Shown one piece after another: positions 1 to 9,383 of a stretch of 64,000 bases of DNA. The DNA is from Cyclobacteriaceae bacterium (GTDB lineage: Bacteria > Bacteroidota > Bacteroidia > Cytophagales > Cyclobacteriaceae). The position numbers were made by a program, and so were the translations under genes. The stretch is from the NCBI GenBank assembly GCA_028285445.1, contig JANQPQ010000009.1, forward strand, positions 1-64,000, given 5' to 3'. The notes under the pieces were generated by a model. It was not told the DNA's origin. It ran no database searches and saw only the letters and a program-made list of their open reading frames with translations. The stretch's first letter is position 1. The number at the start of each line of letters is the position of its first letter.

Positions 1-144
1 CAGCCAGCCCAAAAAGCTGATGCTGCCAAATGCGGCAAGAGCTGACGGTAATAGAAACACGCCGGAACCAATCATATTGCCAGATACAAAAGCGGTGGCA
101 GTTATGAGGCCAATTTTGTTTTGAGGTTTTTTTTCTGGTTCCAT
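1..144 (-). CDS. APC-family amino acid permease, N-terminus only
   Basis: The minus strand reads from an ATG at 144 to the window edge without a stop (48 codons). The residues GNMIGSGVFLLPSALA lie in the first membrane segment and match the unwound TM1 of the APC superfamily (AdiC/CadB-type antiporters and amino acid permeases), where the Gly-rich GSG segment binds the substrate carboxylate. The leader is short, charged and Pro/Lys-rich, as expected for a cytoplasmic N-terminus. Substrate cannot be told from this fragment, since the rest of the gene lies outside the window. It is divergent from the secreted BNR protein at 273. Confidence 0.82.
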   Translation of the reverse strand, partial: MEPEKKPQNKIGLITATAFVSGNMIGSGVFLLPSALAAFGSISFLGWL

Positions 145-272
145 GGCCGCACAAGATACAGATATTTACCTCGGGGAGGCAAACCACCCTTCCAGAGCAC
201 CACTGGAAAACTAAGTGTTGTTTTTCATATCTCATTCCCTAAATTCAAAGCTTGTTATTTAAAACCTAAACC

Positions 273-3200
273 ATGAAAATCAGACCCTTCATCACGCTTG
301 CGCTAGTGTTCCTGTTAACAGCCAATGTTGACGCACAAAGGAGGCGGCGTCAACCAACCACCACAGCACCGAGCATTGATACCACACTTTTTCAAGGTTT
401 AAAATGGCGAAATATCGGCCCTTTCCGAGGCGGCAGGTCTGTGGCGGTAGCTGGTGTGAAACAAGACCCCCTGACCTATTACATGGGCACCACTGGAGGA
501 GGTATGTGGAAAACAACTGATGCCGGTATCAGCTGGAAAAATATTTCAGATGGGCAATTCATGACTGGCTCCGTAGGTGCCATTGGTATCTGCGAAAGTG
601 ACCCTAATGTTATTTATGTCGGGATGGGAGAGCATGCTGTCAGAGGTGTTATGACCTCGCATGGAGACGGTATTTACAAATCAACTGATGCTGGCACTAC
701 ATGGACGCATGTTGGGCTTGACAATACAATGCACATCTCTGATGTAATTGTACATCCCAACAACCCTGACGTCGTCTATGTTTCCGCCCAGGGAGCCCTG
801 TTCGGCCCAACACCAGATCGCGGCATCTATAAAACCACTGATGGGGGTAAATCTTGGCGAAAAGTTCTTTTCGTGGATAATAGCACAGGAGCTTCCGGCT
901 TGTCGATGGATATGACTAACCCCAGGATTCTTTACGCTAGTATGTGGCAACATCAACGATATCCATGGACTGTAGAAAGCGGCGGGCCAGGCTCTGGAAT
1001 ATGGAAGTCTAAGGATGGCGGTGAAACCTGGGAACAATTAAAAGAAGGTCTCCCTGAAATGATGGGAAAATCCGGCATCTCAGTTTCAAGGGCTGACCCA
1101 AACCGAGTCTATGCAGTAATTGAAGCCGAGAAAGGCGGGGTTTATCGATCAGATGATGGCGGTAAAAAATGGAGGCAAACATCGAGCAATCGGGTTGCTA
1201 TCGCCCGATCATGGTATTACATGGAAATATTTGCAGACCCTGTTGATGCCGAAACGGTTTATGTGCTGAATGCCCCCGTTCTGAGATCAGTAGACGGTGG
1301 AAGAACCTTTAGCAACGTATCGGTACCACACGGGGACACACACGATCTTTGGATCAATCCCGATAACAACAAAAACTTAATCAATGCCAACGATGGTGGT
1401 GGATGCGTGTCATTCAACGCTGGCGCCAGCTGGTCAACCCTCAACAACCAGCCAACTGCCCAGTTTTATAGGGTGATCGCTGACAATAAGTTTCCTTATA
1501 AAGTCTACGGGGGCCAGCAAGACAATAGTGCCATAGCCACACTAAGTAGAACCAGCGGGTCTGGCATAAGTTGGAAGGATTGGCATTCAGTAGCTGGTTG
1601 TGAAAGCGCCTACCTGGCCTTCGACCCGGATAATCCGGTTACAGTATTTGGAGGTTGCTACCAGGGAATCATAGATGTATGGAGAGCCAGTACCGGCCAA
1701 TCCAAAAATATTATGACCTACCCTGTGATTGGCCTTGGCAGTGTGCCAAAAGATATGAAGTACCGGTTCAATTGGAATGCACCCATTCTCACTTCTCACC
1801 ATGACAGGAGTACAGTATACCATGCCGGCAATGTCTTACTAAAGAGCCAGGATGAAGGAACAAGTTGGATTGAAGTAAGTCCAGACCTTACTCGTAATGA
1901 TAAGTCTAAACAGGGACCCGGCGGGCAGCCTATTACTAATGAAGGTGCGGGAGGAGAAAACTACAACACCATTATGTATGTGGCAGAATCTCAACATGAA
2001 GAAGGTACCCTCTGGGTAGGTACCGACGATGGACTGGTACATATTACCAGAGATGGTGGCGAAAATTGGCAGAACGTGACACCACTAGGATTGCCTGAAT
2101 CATTGATCAACTCGATTGAAGTTTCACCACATGATCCTGGAACAGCATATATAGCAGTTACCCGCTACAAATTCAATGATCTCTCCCCCATGATCTATGT
2201 CACTACTAACTACGGTCAGGGCTGGAATCGCATAGTTAGTGGCATTGGAGATAGAGACTTTGTGCGCGTAGTGCGGGAAGATCCTAAAGTGAAGGGGCTG
2301 CTTTACGCCGGCACCGAAACCGGCCTCTACATTTCTTTCAACAATGGCACCAGCTGGCAAAGACTCCAACTCAATTTACCAATAGTCCCTATCAACGACC
2401 TTACTTTTAGAGATAATGACTTGATTGCGGCAACCGCTGGTAGAAGCTTTTGGATTTTGGATGACCTCGGGGCTATTCAGCAGAGCAAAGGCCAATTTGG
2501 CAATGCTACAGTTTCCATATTCGAACCCAAGCCTACCTACCGCATGTCAGGGGGTCAACCATTCGGCCCTCTTCCCCTATTTAACCAAGGCATTAACCCA
2601 CTTAATGGGGTTATCCTCGACTATTACCTCCAGGAGGAACTTGACAGTGTTGAATTAAAAATGAAGGTGCTGGATAACAACGGGAACGTAATTCGAAGCT
2701 TCTCGAACCAAAAGGATAAATCATTTAAGCCGTTTCCTGGTGGCCCTCCTCCACCGGCACAAATCCCATCCAAGAAGGGTATTAACCGCTTTGCCTGGGA
2801 TTTCAGAAAAGATATTATCACTCATATACCAGACGTTTTCGTATTTGGCGACTACCGTGGTCAGCGCGTTGGTCCAGGCGACTATACCATTCGCATGATC
2901 CTTGGCGAAGACTCTGTTGAAACCAGCGCTACCATTGTCCCCGATCCCAGACTAAACGCTTCACCTCAAGACTATCTTGCTCAGCAGAAATTTTTGGCCA
3001 GCATCGAAGATGTCGTCCAGGAAATTCATGAGTCGGTTAATACCATGAGATCAGCAAGAACACAGTTGCAAGGGCTTAACAAACTGATGGCTGATATAGA
3101 TGACACAGAGGTTCTGATTGATAGCGCCAAATCAATAATTGGCAAAATAGATGAGTGGGAATCCAATTTGATTCAGCCTAAACAAAAGACATTTCAGGAT

Positions 3201-3425
3201 GTAATCAATTTTCCCAATCAACTTAATGCTGAATTACTAAGCCTAAAGTCCAGGGCTGATACGCACGATCCTCGGCTGACCAAGGGCGTGAGAGATAGAT
3301 TTAGGGATTTGAATATGGAATGGAGCAAGTTTAAAGATGCCATGAACAAGATAATAAACGAGGACATGGCAGCTTATAACGATGCGTACAAAGACAAGGA
3401 TATTCCGGCAATTCTGATGAAATAA
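273..3425 (+). CDS. Secreted VPS10/BNR-repeat beta-propeller protein
   Basis: A 1050-residue exported protein with a signal peptide at residues 1-21 ending in VDAQ. From about residue 45 to 750 it carries at least ten Asp-box/BNR motifs of the S-x-D-x-G-x-(T/S)-W type (for example STDAGTTW, TTDGGKSW, SKDGGETW, TRDGGENW), the hallmark of sortilin/VPS10-like and sialidase-type propellers. The last 300 residues include a Pro-rich stretch, a beta-sandwich-like segment and a helical tail. Such proteins are often annotated 'glycosyl hydrolase', but Asp boxes are structural and no catalytic residues can be assigned; protein or peptide binding is equally possible. No T9SS sorting tail is evident. It stands alone, with the LytTR gene following after 58 bases. 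Confidence 0.85.
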   Translation: MKIRPFITLALVFLLTANVDAQRRRRQPTTTAPSIDTTLFQGLKWRNIGPFRGGRSVAVAGVKQDPLTYYMGTTGGGMWKTTDAGISWKNISDGQFMTGSVGAIGICESDPNVIYVGMGEHAVRGVMTSHGDGIYKSTDAGTTWTHVGLDNTMHISDVIVHPNNPDVVYVSAQGALFGPTPDRGIYKTTDGGKSWRKVLFVDNSTGASGLSMDMTNPRILYASMWQHQRYPWTVESGGPGSGIWKSKDGGETWEQLKEGLPEMMGKSGISVSRADPNRVYAVIEAEKGGVYRSDDGGKKWRQTSSNRVAIARSWYYMEIFADPVDAETVYVLNAPVLRSVDGGRTFSNVSVPHGDTHDLWINPDNNKNLINANDGGGCVSFNAGASWSTLNNQPTAQFYRVIADNKFPYKVYGGQQDNSAIATLSRTSGSGISWKDWHSVAGCESAYLAFDPDNPVTVFGGCYQGIIDVWRASTGQSKNIMTYPVIGLGSVPKDMKYRFNWNAPILTSHHDRSTVYHAGNVLLKSQDEGTSWIEVSPDLTRNDKSKQGPGGQPITNEGAGGENYNTIMYVAESQHEEGTLWVGTDDGLVHITRDGGENWQNVTPLGLPESLINSIEVSPHDPGTAYIAVTRYKFNDLSPMIYVTTNYGQGWNRIVSGIGDRDFVRVVREDPKVKGLLYAGTETGLYISFNNGTSWQRLQLNLPIVPINDLTFRDNDLIAATAGRSFWILDDLGAIQQSKGQFGNATVSIFEPKPTYRMSGGQPFGPLPLFNQGINPLNGVILDYYLQEELDSVELKMKVLDNNGNVIRSFSNQKDKSFKPFPGGPPPPAQIPSKKGINRFAWDFRKDIITHIPDVFVFGDYRGQRVGPGDYTIRMILGEDSVETSATIVPDPRLNASPQDYLAQQKFLASIEDVVQEIHESVNTMRSARTQLQGLNKLMADIDDTEVLIDSAKSIIGKIDEWESNLIQPKQKTFQDVINFPNQLNAELLSLKSRADTHDPRLTKGVRDRFRDLNMEWSKFKDAMNKIINEDMAAYNDAYKDKDIPAILMK

Positions 3426-3483
3426 CGGGCTTCAGTTCGGTTTCACAGTTCTTTCCATAATTGTATATTATAGAAAGAAACCG

Positions 3484-4260
3484 GTGATATCATTGAAGCA
3501 GTTTGTATTCAACGGCAAAGCTCATCGCTACTCACTACTGAGTAGTCTATCCATAGTTGCCTTCCTGGTAATTTTCCAGCCATTCAATGTCGGCAGAACT
3601 CCTATCTATGAGGTAGTAATCAGCATAGTATTTGTTGGGGCCATGCATTATTTGCTGCTGCTTCTATTCCTGTCTCAAGTTAGCAACCACCTACCCGTTA
3701 GCAATCGTGGCACCGAGTTTCTGTGGATTTTGCTCTTTGTAATTCTGGCAGGTTTAATCAGCAAGACAGTACACGGGCTCTTTGGTCTTTCCTGGTTAAA
3801 CCTAAACCAATACATTGACTGGATGGTAGCCAGCACTCCGGTTCTAGCCTTTCCGCATGCCCTGAAGCTGCTTTTGCTGAAAGGTTCAATATTCTCCCTG
3901 GCAAAAAATAAGTCGACAACCTCGGTGTTTAAGTACAGCCCTAACCTCGACAATTTTTTCTACGAACTTCCAGTGGAAGACCTCTATTATATTCAGGCTA
4001 TGGAAAACTACGTCAATGTGGTTTGGCAGAAGGGCGATAAAGTCCAGAAGAAGATTTTCCGAATGACCCTTTCAACCCTGGAGGAGCTACTGCAAATTAA
4101 TGAGGTCCAGCGGGTTCATCGTTCATTTATTATCAATACAAATCAGGAGATTGAACTCGCCGGAAATGCCCGTGGTTACAAGATATTTATGAACGTCAAC
4201 GGCGAATCGATAGAAATACCCCTCTCCAGGAATAAGCTCGATCTATTCACCAAATCCTAG
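3484..4260 (+). CDS. LytTR-domain membrane transcription regulator
   Basis: A 258-residue protein starting at a GTG; no upstream ATG is in frame. Residues 1-140 contain about four hydrophobic segments (around 18-36, 45-65, 80-103 and 113-135), so the protein is membrane-anchored. Residues 155-258 form a LytTR DNA-binding domain: the LYYIQAMENYVNV start, the FRMTLSTLEELL helix and the VHRSFIINTNQE strand-turn are typical. LytTR proteins bind direct repeats in promoters; those with membrane N-termini in Bacteroidota usually lack a phospho-receiver, as here. No sensor kinase gene adjoins it, so its signal is unknown. Its neighbours suggest no particular regulon. Confidence 0.85.
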   Translation: MISLKQFVFNGKAHRYSLLSSLSIVAFLVIFQPFNVGRTPIYEVVISIVFVGAMHYLLLLLFLSQVSNHLPVSNRGTEFLWILLFVILAGLISKTVHGLFGLSWLNLNQYIDWMVASTPVLAFPHALKLLLLKGSIFSLAKNKSTTSVFKYSPNLDNFFYELPVEDLYYIQAMENYVNVVWQKGDKVQKKIFRMTLSTLEELLQINEVQRVHRSFIINTNQEIELAGNARGYKIFMNVNGESIEIPLSRNKLDLFTKS

Positions 4261-4378
4261 TTACTTCCTTCATAGGTTCAATTTCATCACTTTTCCATTC
4301 AGTTTGGTCACAATGTCATTTTTGGCCGCGGGAATAGCTATAACCATGTGTTAGGATTGAAATGGTTAATCGAATACT

Positions 4379-5356
4379 ATGGAAATAATAAAGAAATTTC
4401 TAGCTGGCGTTGCGATAGTATTAGTCGGCTGTGATGATAGTGATACCGGGGTAAACCCAAACAGCAATGAAGAACTAATTTTTCAATCTGGCTTTGAGCC
4501 TGGTAGCACGGGAGTACCTGCCGGTGCTCATCTGGATATGATTGGCGCCGACTCTTCACTGGAAGAACCCAACGATTGGGAAAGTGACCTCGACGACCAC
4601 CCTAGCATTGGAGATTTCGCTTTTCAGTACGAAGGTGGTGAAGACTCCGAAAGATATGCGGTACTAGGTGAGGATCCGGAAAATAGCGCTAATACCACCT
4701 TAAGGTTTTGGCTGAAGCATCCGAATGTGGAAAAGAACGGAGTAAAGTTCAAAGGCAGAGTGCAGGCGAACATCTACAACAACACTGCTGGCGAATTAAA
4801 AAATGTCTATCAGAAAGTTAGGCTATATCTCCATGAAGACATGCAAATTCTTACTCAAGCCCCTGCCCCATTCTCATTTCTCACCGTTTTCGAATTTTGG
4901 AACAATCCAGGATGGATAGACCCGGATAATGGTTTTAGAATTACCATCAACCTGGTAAAAAAGGATGGCAACCTCGGTACGCCATTAAACTTTGGTATAC
5001 ACGGCCAGACGCTAGAGGGAGAGAAGTATCAATCAATTTGGGAAGAAGATAATTCCACTTTTGCCATTCCAATTGGTCAGTGGCTAACCACTGAGATTTA
5101 TCTTGTCGAAGGTGATGGCGGCAGGGGGCGCTTCAAGTTCATCGTAACACCAGATGGGGGCGAGCCCATCACAGTCTTTGATATTACCAACTTTACTCAT
5201 CACCCTGATGACGATAACCCGGATGGGCTTTCCCATTACAACCCCATGAAGCTCTACACTGACGCTGAACTTATCAATTGGGTAAATTCTAACAATAAAG
5301 TAATGCAGTTACTATGGGACGATTTTAGCTTGTGGGTTAACAAACCCATTCCTTGA
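4379..5356 (+). CDS. Predicted surface lipoprotein, unknown function
   Basis: The 325-residue product opens with a short lipoprotein signal ending in the lipobox LVGC, with the lipidated Cys at residue 18. The next residues DDSD are acidic, resembling the lipoprotein export signal that sends Bacteroidota lipoproteins to the cell surface. The mature part is rich in beta-strand patterns and aromatic residues (for example LRFWLKHPNVEKNG, FEFWNNPGWIDPDNG), compatible with a concanavalin-like beta-sandwich such as found in polysaccharide lyases and carbohydrate-binding proteins. That fold is inference only; I recognise no catalytic motif. It ends one base before the convergent DUF5916 gene, leaving no room for separate terminators. 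Confidence 0.6.
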   Translation: MEIIKKFLAGVAIVLVGCDDSDTGVNPNSNEELIFQSGFEPGSTGVPAGAHLDMIGADSSLEEPNDWESDLDDHPSIGDFAFQYEGGEDSERYAVLGEDPENSANTTLRFWLKHPNVEKNGVKFKGRVQANIYNNTAGELKNVYQKVRLYLHEDMQILTQAPAPFSFLTVFEFWNNPGWIDPDNGFRITINLVKKDGNLGTPLNFGIHGQTLEGEKYQSIWEEDNSTFAIPIGQWLTTEIYLVEGDGGRGRFKFIVTPDGGEPITVFDITNFTHHPDDDNPDGLSHYNPMKLYTDAELINWVNSNNKVMQLLWDDFSLWVNKPIP

Positions 5357-5357
5357 G

Positions 5358-7535
5358 CTATCTTCTAATAAAAGTGTATGTGTATTTTACCAGCAACGAT
5401 CGATTTAACAGATCGATACCCTCCGTAGCATCGGTATCCACGTTTTGGTTATAAACGAGGAATAGGTCGTTGCCTTCCTTGAAGTTGTAGCGACATCGCA
5501 GGTTTACACCAGCGGTGTCGTTAGCCTTGTTAAACTGAATCAGTGAATTGAATGATAGTTTTGAATCAAGTGCAACGTTTATCCTTAACCTTTGAATATC
5601 TCCTCGAAAAGTACCTGTTACCGCTTCAAATTTTACCTGGTTGAAAATGTAATCGGCTGCTACATCAAGATGTGGAGATATATTCCAAAAAGGGCTGAAT
5701 TGCACCGAGGTCCTTTGGCCACCGTAAAATTCTCCTACTTCGGCATTGAGGCTAAACCTTAGCAGGCGGCCATCATTGATGGTATAAGTAGCACCAATGG
5801 TATTGAACTTATATCTATCTGCTTCAATCAGGAAGTCTTCAGATAGGTTGAATGACTCCTTAGGCTGGTCGAGATTATGGCTTGCCGAGAGCGTAAATGC
5901 CGTCCCGGTCTTCATCTCAAATCGAACGGTTAATGACGTTATCTGCGTTTCCAATTCCGAACTGCCATTGTTATAAAATAGAGAATTGCTGAAGGTTGGA
6001 GTAATGACCCGCAATAGAGATTGTTCACCTTGAAACAAACCATACCAAACTTCTTGTCTTGCTGCAGTAACATCGCTTCGCAACCTAAATCCCACACCAG
6101 GATTGAAATCTCGGCCATTCCGAAATCCTGTAAGCCTATAGCCTAACCCACTGACGGCTCGATTTTCAAAAACCAAGTGGGCAAAGCCATTATTACTTAT
6201 CCGGTTACTCAGACTGTCCGTAAATGATTGTCCGCCCTTCATGGTTAGAAAATAGGTGCGTTTTAAGTTGAAAACTCCATCAACGCCGTAGGTAAGGTTT
6301 GTAGATTGATTTGAGATGCGGGTTGTGAAGATTCCTCCGAAGAATGATTTCGGATTAAATACACGATGTCGCAACCTCAGTAATCCGAAGTTCTCTGTGG
6401 GCAAACTAAGCCGGGAAGCAGTCTGCGCATTGAGGAAACCTACGTCCAGATTTTTAGATCTCCCAGTAAGCCTCAAACCACCCAGTAATCGTATTGGGAG
6501 CCCGTCACCATCAATCCCAATCACTCTACTGTGAAACAGCCTATCCTGGCCGTCTAATGTGAACCTGAATATCCCGGATCGCTCCTGAAAGAATTGTCGT
6601 TTTTCTGGAAAGAACAAGGAAAATCGCGTAAGGTTCACTTGCTGATCGTCAGCTTCAACCTGTGCAAAATCAGTATTAAGAGTAAGATCAAGGTTGAAGT
6701 TATTGGATATACCATACTTTACATCAAGACCAGCCTCCCGTTTCAAGTCATTTTCATTCAGACCGCCATCACTACCTAACACACCATTATCCTCAAATCC
6801 CGCCAAGGCATAGGGCGTTACGAAAAGGGCTCGCTTTTGCTTGATGCCCTTGAACATGATCTTCTGCGCCTGTGATGGCTTCCAGGCTGCGGCATCCCAA
6901 TTAGGTGGTATGGCAGGAAAAATCTGTCGTTCATTCTTTCTGCCAATGCGCCGGTGAACGATCATACCGAAGACTACAACACCATTCTCATCTTCAAATC
7001 TTAACGAGCTGAATGGTATCCTCATCTCAGCAAACCACCCCTCCTCGCTCCTGGTAACGGCGTTGGTCCAAAACCCGTTCCAGCTCTGATTCCAGAAAAA
7101 CGGCTGCCCCCCTTCTGCGTCATTGGTAATCTGGGCGTCCAACCTGTTACCAGATGGCGTTGTACTAAAAGTCACAAAGTTCTCGTTGTCGTTAAAAGTA
7201 TCCAGAAGCACATTGAAGAAATCCCCACCTTTATCTACATCCCTCACCAGTGAAGGGCCTTGCACTCCCTTAGCGTCTGAATCATAGCACCGAGCCGAAG
7301 TGTAGATATAGTCATCATCGTAGAGAATTCTAATTTCAGTTCTCTCAGTTAGATCACCTTGGTAGGTAGGTGTATACATTGTTAGGATAAGAGGCTCTAC
7401 CCTTTTCCAAATTGGCTCATCCACGTTGCCATCAATAGTAATTGCCTCAGTGGTTCGGCTAACCTGGTAGATATCCTGGGCAAGAAGAATGTGTTGAAAA
7501 ATTATTAAAGCAATGACTAGTAGTGGTTTTATCAT
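5358..7535 (-). CDS. CBM9-like / DUF5916 outer-membrane protein
   Basis: I place the start at the ATG at 7535 because it gives a compact signal peptide (MIKPLLVIALII... ending LLAQ); a GTG at 7565 would add ten charged residues. The 725-residue product begins with a carbohydrate-binding-family-9-like domain (ITIDGNVDEPIWKRVEPL through FEDENGVVVFGM, roughly residues 25-200), followed by a DUF5916 region beginning near FVTPYALAGFEDNG and including the family-typical FSLFFPEKRQFFQE. The remainder is rich in alternating beta strands ending in an aromatic-basic terminus (YTYTFIRR), as in outer-membrane barrels. The family is common in Bacteroidota and its function is not established; sugar or hydrolase-associated binding at the surface is plausible. 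Confidence 0.82.
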   Translation of the reverse strand: MIKPLLVIALIIFQHILLAQDIYQVSRTTEAITIDGNVDEPIWKRVEPLILTMYTPTYQGDLTERTEIRILYDDDYIYTSARCYDSDAKGVQGPSLVRDVDKGGDFFNVLLDTFNDNENFVTFSTTPSGNRLDAQITNDAEGGQPFFWNQSWNGFWTNAVTRSEEGWFAEMRIPFSSLRFEDENGVVVFGMIVHRRIGRKNERQIFPAIPPNWDAAAWKPSQAQKIMFKGIKQKRALFVTPYALAGFEDNGVLGSDGGLNENDLKREAGLDVKYGISNNFNLDLTLNTDFAQVEADDQQVNLTRFSLFFPEKRQFFQERSGIFRFTLDGQDRLFHSRVIGIDGDGLPIRLLGGLRLTGRSKNLDVGFLNAQTASRLSLPTENFGLLRLRHRVFNPKSFFGGIFTTRISNQSTNLTYGVDGVFNLKRTYFLTMKGGQSFTDSLSNRISNNGFAHLVFENRAVSGLGYRLTGFRNGRDFNPGVGFRLRSDVTAARQEVWYGLFQGEQSLLRVITPTFSNSLFYNNGSSELETQITSLTVRFEMKTGTAFTLSASHNLDQPKESFNLSEDFLIEADRYKFNTIGATYTINDGRLLRFSLNAEVGEFYGGQRTSVQFSPFWNISPHLDVAADYIFNQVKFEAVTGTFRGDIQRLRINVALDSKLSFNSLIQFNKANDTAGVNLRCRYNFKEGNDLFLVYNQNVDTDATEGIDLLNRSLLVKYTYTFIRR

Positions 7536-7597
7536 GAACCTGGATTTCGTTTTTCCAAATTTCACGGAAACCCCGGTTTGAAGATGTATTAACAGAT

Positions 7598-7628
7598 TGA
7601 ATTTAATTTTGATAATTCATTAAATTCA
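7598..7628. promoter_or_regulatory. 10-bp inverted repeat upstream of DUF5916 gene
   Basis: TGAATTTAAT (7598-7607) and ATTAAATTCA (7619-7628) are exact reverse complements separated by 11 bases. The site lies 63 bases upstream of the chosen start of the DUF5916 gene and 129 bases before the DinB gene, in the divergent intergenic region. It could be an operator or a weak hairpin; its AT-richness lowers confidence. Confidence 0.35.
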
Positions 7629-7756
7629 GTAATAAAAGGTCTTTGCAAATAATAGGCGCTATATGAATTTCCTTCAACCCTATTATTAGCATTCCACATG
7701 TAGAAATAGCAACTATTAACCGCCCTTGGAGTTTAATAGTAAAAAGTCAGTTTGCC

Positions 7757-8275
7757 ATGGAAAGTACTCGATGGTTCGAAAGAAAATTCGCAACATTTGA
7801 AGACTCTGGAAGGCTTCCAACCATTATAGAAAGACTGGAAGGTACAACGGCCAGACTAAAACAGAAACTAGCCACCGTTGGTGAAACCACCGCTGAGGTC
7901 CAACTAGATGGTAAATGGTCTGTCAAAGAGGAAGTAGGCCACCTTGCAGATCTTGAACCGTTGTGGTTGGCTCGAGTAGAGAATTTGCTGCAAGGCCAAG
8001 AGGAGTTGCGGGAGGCTGACCTTAGCAACCAGAAAACGCACGATGCCAACCACAATGCACGAGCTCTAACTGAGCTTATAGAAGAGTTTGCGGAGTTGCG
8101 GGTTAAGATAGTGGAAACCATTCGGGGATTTAGCGACGCCGATCTTGAGCGCTCTGCCTTGCATCCAAGGCTTAAAACACCAATGCGCGTTATTGATTTA
8201 GCATTTTTTGTGGCTGAGCACGACGATCATCACCTGGCTCGAGTCTCATATTTATTGCATGCCCTTAACAACTAA
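7757..8275 (+). CDS. DinB-fold metal-binding protein
   Basis: This 172-residue protein has the four-helix DinB/YfiT organisation: a first helix with SVKEEVGHLADLEPLW carrying the first metal-ligand His, and a late helix with FVAEHDDHHLARV carrying the His pair. DinB-like proteins bind a divalent metal through three His residues and in several lineages act as bacillithiol- or mycothiol-dependent S-transferases; a bacillithiol link is attractive because ytxJ is in the same window, but that is inference. Its stop overlaps that of a second, convergent DinB gene by four bases. The two proteins are not close paralogues. Confidence 0.78.
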   Translation: MESTRWFERKFATFEDSGRLPTIIERLEGTTARLKQKLATVGETTAEVQLDGKWSVKEEVGHLADLEPLWLARVENLLQGQEELREADLSNQKTHDANHNARALTELIEEFAELRVKIVETIRGFSDADLERSALHPRLKTPMRVIDLAFFVAEHDDHHLARVSYLLHALNN

Positions 8276-8832
8276 TACAACCTTATAGGCAACATCGACG
8301 AGACGTCAGTAGGTTTACCAATTACCCGTCTCAAATCTTGAATTTGCTCGATGTGCCTTTCACTATGGTCGGCATACAACTCAAGCAAGTTGCGCAAAGT
8401 CACCTTGCCATATTCCGGGTGGATACCATATTTATCCCACACCTCACCGGAGGCTTTGTGAAAATACTTGAGCATTGTTGTCCTAATTATTCTGAAGTGA
8501 GCCAGGGCCAGCTGCATTTCATCCTTGGAGGCACTTTGATAATCGAGTTGAAGGGCCCACCCGTCCTGATCATAAATCGGCAGCTCCGCATTGTTCTCCG
8601 CCCAAATCTTCCTCAACCTTAATGCGCCAACTGCTTCAGAATCAACCATGTGTAGAACGATTTCCAAAATCGACCATTTGTCAGGCTTTGGATGCGCCCT
8701 CAACTCTTCCAGACTAAGGCTATCAATAACCTCTGCCAGCCGACCAGGACCCTGAGCATATACCTCGATCAACCGGCTTGTGTCTACATCCTTATAAACT
8801 TGTGGGAAGCCATATAATTGTGTCTTTATCAT
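8272..8832 (-). CDS. DinB-fold metal-binding protein
   Basis: The 186-residue product contains KWSILEIVLHMVDSEAVG (first His ligand) and LYADHSERHIEQI (second His pair), the DinB superfamily pattern, and the Pro/Lys/Trp (PKPDKWS) segment that precedes the first ligand helix in the Bacteroidota members. It is probably a thiol-S-transferase-like or stress-related protein, with substrate unknown. It lies six bases downstream of the 148-residue gene at 8839-9285 and is probably cotranscribed with it. Finding two DinB genes tail-to-tail is notable but their sequences diverge outside the ligand motifs. Confidence 0.75.
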   Translation of the reverse strand: MIKTQLYGFPQVYKDVDTSRLIEVYAQGPGRLAEVIDSLSLEELRAHPKPDKWSILEIVLHMVDSEAVGALRLRKIWAENNAELPIYDQDGWALQLDYQSASKDEMQLALAHFRIIRTTMLKYFHKASGEVWDKYGIHPEYGKVTLRNLLELYADHSERHIEQIQDLRRVIGKPTDVSSMLPIRLY

Positions 8833-8838
8833 ACTTTA

Positions 8839-9285
8839 TTACTTCGTTAAGATGTTGCTGAATACTGGCGCATCCTTCCTGGATCGAAGGAATTTTATCC
8901 AACTGAATTTATTGCCACCAATGTCGGTGCTCTCTCTTTGATCGCCCCTGACCTCCTCTAGAATAGCTGACCCTTTTACCTCTGTGGATAATTGCCATTG
9001 CTGCTTTATTCTTAGCCTCCCATCTGGCATTACCTCGGTGGTTGAATGGCTAGACCCGGCAATCAACTCCCCCTCATTATTCAAATGTTGAAACCGTTGC
9101 TCCAAACTGGCTCCACCAATAAATTTTGCTACGAATGATCCTTCTCGCACCTTACCACCACGGTACTTACCAAAAACCAGGTCGCCAGCCTGGCAAAAGG
9201 AAAACACGGTATTTGATCCAATGTCAAAAACCCGGGAGTTCGACACCAGTTTGAATTCCTTATCATTAAAGTCTACTTTCTGCAT
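8839..9285 (-). CDS. Conserved hypothetical, 'n-acetylglutamate synthase'-like small family
   Basis: The 148-residue protein resembles a Bacteroidota family of small beta-rich proteins often labelled 'n-acetylglutamate synthase' in databases. Shared features, from memory, are an opening DFNDKEFKLVSNS, the GDLVFGKYRGGKVREG strand pair, RFQHLNNEGELIAGSS and ILEEV. I see no GNAT acetyl-CoA motif, so the database name is unlikely to be right. This copy has about 30 extra residues at the C-terminus compared with what I remember of the family. It is divergent from the LysR gene at 9384 and upstream of a DinB gene. Confidence 0.6.
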   Translation of the reverse strand: MQKVDFNDKEFKLVSNSRVFDIGSNTVFSFCQAGDLVFGKYRGGKVREGSFVAKFIGGASLEQRFQHLNNEGELIAGSSHSTTEVMPDGRLRIKQQWQLSTEVKGSAILEEVRGDQRESTDIGGNKFSWIKFLRSRKDAPVFSNILTK

Positions 9286-9316
9286 AACGTTTTACTTTTT
9301 CCAACGTAATGGTAGT

Positions 9317-9324
9317 TAACTTTG
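9317..9324 (+). promoter_or_regulatory. Candidate -7 element for the LysR gene
   Basis: TAACTTTG fits the Bacteroidota -7 consensus TAnnTTTG and would place the transcript start near 9331, about 50 bases before the LysR start codon. No clear -33 TTTG is present at the expected distance. Confidence 0.35.
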
Positions 9325-9358
9325 ATCTATGAATGAAATGAATTAATTTTAGCTTACT

Positions 9359-9375
9359 TATTAAATATATTAATA
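9359..9375. promoter_or_regulatory. Possible LysR autoregulatory box
   Basis: TATTAA and TTAATA form a 6-5-6 inverted repeat just before the LysR gene's start. LysR-type proteins often bind T-N11-A dyads in their own upstream region. The site is AT-rich and downstream of the candidate -7 element, so it might simply be chance. Confidence 0.25.
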
Positions 9376-9383
9376 CAAGAATT

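Noticed and set aside
273-3425. A sialidase or glycosidase
   Set aside because: Asp boxes are structural; the sialidase Arg triad and nucleophile Tyr could not be identified.
8839-9285. True N-acetylglutamate synthase
   Set aside because: No GNAT acetyl-CoA loop is present; the common database label for this family is not supported by the sequence.
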